From Sipunculus nudus (lineage: Eukaryota; Annelida; Sipuncula; Golfingiida; Sipunculidae): a DNA stretch of 64,000 bases. Below are positions 59,658 through 64,000 of the stretch, one piece after another. Numbering within the stretch: position 1 is the first letter of the stretch; the number at the start of each line of letters is the position of its first letter. Under the pieces are notes generated by a model, which worked only from the letters and a program-made list of their open reading frames with translations, was not told where the DNA came from and did no database searches. The position numbers and the translations under genes are program-made. The stretch is from contig CM049319.1 in assembly GCA_026874595.1 (NCBI GenBank), forward strand, positions 20,451,601 through 20,515,600. The letters run 5' to 3'.

Positions 59658-59920
59658 CAAGGACATCCGGCAGCAAGTCAAAGGAACCAGAGTTTTCCTA
59701 GGGAGGTTTTAAAATAGTGACCTATATACTTCCGCACATATGCAACCAACCACTCATTGTCAACATAAGCGCATATTCACAAGGTCATGCATCCATACAT
59801 CAGTCACATAATCATTACAGGAACCCTTCTTTACATAAGTTACCCAAAGTTCATTAATATGTACAGAGAGTAAACTAGAAATCTCAATTTTTATCAACCA
59901 AGGTAGGTGAACAGATGGCC
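59658..59920 (+). repeat. Dispersed repeat, copy 2 (pair with 1383-1683)
   Basis: Matches 1383-1683 at both ends and in AGTAAxCTAxA...TCAxxTTTTTxT near the right end. Confidence 0.5.
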
Positions 59921-61787
59921 AACAGCTATGGGTTAACATATGTCTGAATAATCATTCTAAACTCCTTTTTATCAAGTGCCGGCTGACATTTTACCTTTGA
60001 TTATAATATCATTGTTGTTAATTAAACTAGAATTTTGAAAATACTTGAATTTTTGGTACTTTTAACATGATGGGACCTATATGTTCATGGATTAAGCATG
60101 GTCACTTCAGACCTGGTTCTGACTTTACAGTAAGGGATTCATTTGAATAACGCCATATTTATCTAATGCGGTTCATGCATCATAAGGATCAATTTGATTG
60201 GGTGTACATCATAGTTTGATTAATTGTTTCATTAACATTAAGGGTAAGAGCTCCTTTATTTCATGAAATATTAAGGAACATATATTTGTATATGGATAAA
60301 CAGATGGCAAGTATGATGATGCTCTCCCCTGTCACACATAACCGGCGTACAATTATTTATATAAAGCAATAAATGAACTTTAGCTTTAACTTCCTTGGAC
60401 CTAGAATTAATTAAACCTAACTATAAACAAGTCTTTTTAGTATGTTACATTGTCTCAGCTACTATATATAGCCTTGATGCTTAGGCAAGAAAAGTTGCCA
60501 ATGGTATGTGGCTAGGTCTACCATGAAGAAATAACATGCGAGTGTCAATGAAAATCAGATGCAGCCATACATACATACATAAATACAAAAGACGTATATG
60601 TTTATATTTTTATAATCACCCCATGTCCATTTATCGATTGCCGATTTAATCGACAATCAGTATGGTATAATGTATGTTGTTAATAGATAAATTAATATAA
60701 GCAGCACATGTAATGTAACATGTCTTGTCCAGGACTGATACAATAGATGACAACAATGATAAAAGTTATACTAAATAATGATACAGGTTCATCATTACTA
60801 TGCAATGCCAAAAAATAATAATGTATATGTAAACTAATATACTATTGTTTTCTTATGTGAACACATGCAGTGCAGGTCTTACGAAGCATTAATAGCTGTA
60901 TATAAAAGAACACCTATTAAAATAAGACATAGAATAGAAAACCGTAATAAAACTTATGTATACACACACGTTTAAATAGCCATGGTGCTTTATTTTATAT
61001 TAAATAATAAAATTGATAAATTGTACAGTCGAAATGTCATTGTTAATGATATCATTTAAAGTTTTTAACTATCCTTAGTTTGTTTGAATATTTCAAGTAA
61101 AACGTAAAGAAAAAGTTTCTATTTTTTAATTCAGAGTTGACTGGTTATAGTTTTGGCATCTGTATTTAAACTTTTCTGTTTCAAAATAACTTTCATGCAC
61201 ATATCTATATTTACTACACCATGTAACCGCATTAAGGACTAGGAAAACATGCTGCCAATGATGCGTTTTATATTGTCTGATTATACAGTTGTAAACACAA
61301 AATGTCTTTAAGGAATATCATTATATATAGTGCATGTTCAATGGATTCACGAATAGAAGCTCATGGTACGACAATTACAAAGTAAATGTATCGTCAATAA
61401 CTGAAAACGGTTGTTGTTTTACCTTGTTTTGTTTAAACTATTACCTGATAATTTTGACAGCAGCAAGCCTTTCCTTGGAATACAACTTTAAGTAGGTTCC
61501 AAGGTTCCACTGAATGTTTTGTATATGTTAGCGGCATAAATAACCCTTGGCCTTGTACATGTCCGATAGATTCTGAAACGTATTCCACAACAGTTTATGA
61601 TTTGAGTTCTTATTGTACCAGTTTAGTTATTGTTATTTTTTCCCAAAAGTCGCTGTTCATTCTTCAGCTCTAGAGGCAGATTGTACGAGATGTCCGAGTT
61701 TTTTTCCTAGCCTTAGTTTCTGTCGGAGTAGTAATTTTTGGAAGCCAGCTGAGATCAGGTGATCAAGACAAGTCGCAACATAGTGGT
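59921..61787. other. Non-coding stretch between the two CaaX genes
   Basis: No third copy of the MPQ(E/D)NP exon or CaaX exon was seen by eye. AT-rich DNA, no supported repeat. A 3' UTR of gene A should lie at the right end of this stretch. Confidence 0.35.
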
Positions 61788-62339
61788 CTACAGAATGGTA
61801 CATTTCCATGTTGATTCTTCTGGTGGAGGGCCTGTCCTGTAGGCTGCTGGATTTGCCTGTGTAACTGGCTGTCCCGTTGATGTCACTAAAACAATATTTG
61901 CTGTTACATATCAACACATACCGACAAAATATAACTAATGTAAGATCCGTTTGTTATCAAAACTACTTTTGTGGGCACACAAGAGAAGAAAATCCTACCA
62001 TGGGTAACTGAAATTGTTACATAATGTAAACAATACGCCTTGCCAGCTTCACATCCATTAAATGAATGATCGTGTTCGCAAATTATTCACTGGAGATTGT
62101 TAAATCTAACAAATATTGTACGGTTAATTTTTGTATACCTTTCTCCTGATAGTTAAGAGAAACATATATTTGTGTTATATACATACATATTAATTTATGA
62201 AATTATAGTCAGCCATATCAAATAGAAATATAAAAACAGTCCGTCATCACATATTTAAATTTAAGTGAAAATAACCTGGTGGCCGAGAGCTCATGCAGTC
62301 AGGTTCACTTCTTTTCTGGATCGGATTGTCCTGCGGCAT
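61788..62339 (-). CDS. Two-exon CaaX microprotein gene, copy A (53 aa, ends CTIL)
   Basis: Exon 1 is 62339-62276 (begins MPQDNPIQKRSEPDCMSSRP; donor CCAG|GTTATT); an in-frame stop lies two codons before the ATG, fixing the start. The intron is 390 bp. Exon 2 is 61885-61788 (acceptor AATATTGTTTTAG, phase 1), reading TSTGQPVTQANPAAYRTG, PPPEESTWKCTIL and TAG. CTIL is a CaaX box; terminal Leu favours geranylgeranyltransferase I, as in G-protein gamma subunits, but the rest does not resemble G-gamma. Like copy B it is proline-rich and hydrophilic, with NP followed by a W-C box. Minus-strand CCAAT (GGCCAATCAG, about 62452) lies upstream. A longer alternative frame in exon 2 does not fit the exon-1 phase. 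Family and function unknown. Confidence 0.58.
61886..62275 (-). other. Predicted intron of CaaX gene A
   Basis: GT at 62275-62274 and AG at 61887-61886 on the minus strand, phase 1, with TTGTTTTAG at the acceptor. Confidence 0.5.
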
Positions 62340-62560
62340 CTTTTATGTTACTGTTTAAAATTGTGAAATAGAGACGCGAAGACGAACGTTTCAAGCTTTT
62401 ACAGCTGTATAGTTCCAAATATATGTGGGAACCTGTGTCGTCGTGCCTTTAGCTGATTGGCCAGGCTTTGAGAAGCTGGGCTGACGAGATAAATAACTAT
62501 GCTGGTTGGCTAGAATGAGGTCTTTCCCAGGGTCCCTTTGGTTAGATATTATTAGACGTT
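62340..62560 (-). promoter_or_regulatory. Presumed 5' region of CaaX gene A
   Basis: On the minus strand: AGTTATTTATC (TATA-like, about 62490), GGCCAATCAG (CCAAT, about 62452) and GAAACGTTCG (62383-62392, shared with gene B). Confidence 0.35.
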
Positions 62561-63874
62561 GAGCCCTTATGAAATTTTCCCAACGTCAGCAGCCAAGTTT
62601 TTTGTAAAAACAAATTGGAAACGAAACTGTATGATACAATGGCAGCGAAGTAAACCGAGGAAGAACAGTCATCATATACACGACCTCGCTTTCAAAACGA
62701 CCATGCAATATTTATATTATGTTTTTTTTTTTTTTTGCAGAGTTATCGTTCAAGACTGGCTCTTTTTTATCCCGAACTGGTGTGTTTCCTTTGGCAGGGC
62801 ATGTTTATTCAAATTTAAGCCGTACCTAATTAAGTTGTAATATGATTGAACTATTGTTTCTATTTCCTTGGCCGTGTGAGGTCTTTCCAAAGCCATTGCC
62901 TTAAACATTATATATTATGTGGAATGGGCATTTTTTTCTATCTTGCCACATACTTTGCATAAACATTAGAGGTAAAGCCATGAGTCTCAACATTGTTGTT
63001 GTTAGTGAAGCACCCGTACAATGTGTGCCGTATCCTATACCACGCAGAGTAAACTAAATGCTCTTTGAAAGCCGGGAATGTGTAAACGTAATTACGCCGG
63101 AGGTATAAAGACCACTTTTAACATATGGAGTAAATATACGAGGGAAGTGTAGTGATATATCTAATGTTTATTAAAAATTTCACACGCTGTCTGTTTTGTC
63201 TAGATTCACAGTGAACGTGTTCCCTTCGTGGCCTGTATTATGATTATTATTGTATTAATTATAAACCTTTTTATGTTACATGTATTGTACAAATAGTCAT
63301 AATAACTTATAGTTATTATATATATAACTTTATAACATCATAGTTATATCTCGATTGCACGGTTGGTAACATTTTGTAATCTTAGTTAAGTTTTTTTATA
63401 TTACTATGATGGTTTTTAACAAATATACTTGTTTTTACCCTGTTTCGGAAATGACGTTGCTTTGCAAAATAGTTCCATTTCCCTCATAAATTTCTTACGG
63501 TTGTGTTTGTGTTAAGGTTAGTCTTGTCAGGCCCATCAAGAGTGAAACATGCTGATTAATGTAACACCATATGAAACCATGTACAACTAAGTACAACGTA
63601 TGGTTAATTTTCAGTAAAGCGAGAGGGCTAGATTAATCGACATGTAACATTCACGAGAGAACATGTTATATATTTATGATATGTAAATTGTAATTTGAAA
63701 TATTTGTATGCAGTTATGTAATCTCTTGAGAGACCAAGAAATGCTTGGTAATGACTATTGTTGTACAAAATATGAATGCTCCTTAGCTCTATTCTTCGTG
63801 GAATAGGAAGTTACACAATAACAATGATATGGTATTAATATCAAAACTTTATCTAGGTATAACGTTTCCTGGGT
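62561..63874. other. Non-coding stretch, nothing firm
   Basis: A 17-T run followed by GCAG (about 62720-62741) looks like an acceptor on the plus strand, but no matching donor or protein was found. Confidence 0.35.
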
Positions 63875-63884
63875 TATATAAATA
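63875..63884 (+). promoter_or_regulatory. TATA box of a gene running off the right edge
   Basis: TATATAAATA is followed by CCAAT and, about 30 bp on, an initiator-like ATTATTGTCAATCC. The distance to the next ATG (63974) leaves a leader of about 65 nt. Confidence 0.45.
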
Positions 63885-63973
63885 GCCAATAAGCTGTAGT
63901 GCAGAAATTATTGTCAATCCTCGAAGTTCATTTGTCTTTGAGAATTTGCAGGTCTCAGCGACTCTGAGAAATC

Positions 63974-64000
63974 ATGGAATTTACCATGGTCAGGGACGGA
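63974..64000 (+). CDS. Candidate first codons of a gene truncated by the window end
   Basis: ATG at 63974 in context AAATCATGG, with an in-frame TGA nine bases upstream, opens MEFTMVRDG and remains open at the window end. A good TATA box lies about 100 bp upstream. Nothing can be said of the product. Confidence 0.35.

Noticed and set aside
61657-61917. 86-codon minus-strand frame over exon 2 of the 62 kb gene
   Set aside because: It is out of phase with exon 1. The phase-1 join instead gives the CaaX protein and agrees with the paralogue.
62559-62840. 93-codon plus frame containing a T-run and GCAG
   Set aside because: It reads through a poly-T tract and has no domain; the acceptor has no matching donor.

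Overview
The window looks like intergenic, repeat-rich DNA from a metazoan nuclear genome. It is most likely from a mollusc (bivalve or gastropod) or another lophotrochozoan. The evidence is high A+T content, abundant long (TA)n microsatellites, a tRNA-Glu(CTC) gene of animal type, a Mag/SURL/Steamer-type Gypsy retrotransposon with ~180 bp LTRs, and a Helentron-like element built on ~180 bp tandem repeats, a structure familiar from bivalve genomes. No bacterial-type operon, CRISPR array or rRNA gene was seen. Nearly all long open frames lie in repeats or low-complexity DNA. Species identity is inference.

Layout. 1-6.5 kb: non-coding, with small inverted and tandem duplications. 6.54-8.26 kb: non-autonomous Helentron-like element. 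8.62-8.69 kb: tRNA-Glu on the minus strand. 8.8-12.4 kb: diverged long inverted repeat enclosing AT-rich DNA. 14.14-18.99 kb: decayed non-LTR retrotransposon split inside its reverse transcriptase by a 3.5 kb DNA transposon (14364-17838) flanked by TA, which may carry a small spliced ORF. 20.79-20.93 kb: broken exon resembling the cysteine cluster of the P2X7 intracellular domain. 22.02-26.43 kb: decayed Mag-like LTR retrotransposon with LTRs, primer-binding site and polypurine tract visible. 26.4-31.5 kb: dispersed repeats and microsatellites. 31.5-56 kb: mostly AT-rich non-coding DNA with dispersed repeats, simple repeats and a few regulatory-looking sites. 57-64 kb: the best candidate host genes.

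The most interesting genes are two tandem two-exon genes on the minus strand (58193-58783 and 61788-62339). They encode proteins of 42 and 53 residues. Both start MPQ(E/D)NP, both have one phase-1 intron after a CCAG|GT donor, and both end in a C-terminal CaaX prenylation box: CAVQ (predicted farnesyl) and CTIL (predicted geranylgeranyl). I do not recognise the family. They may be paralogous lipid-anchored microproteins, too short for ordinary gene finders. A TATA-box promoter and first codons of another gene appear at the right edge.
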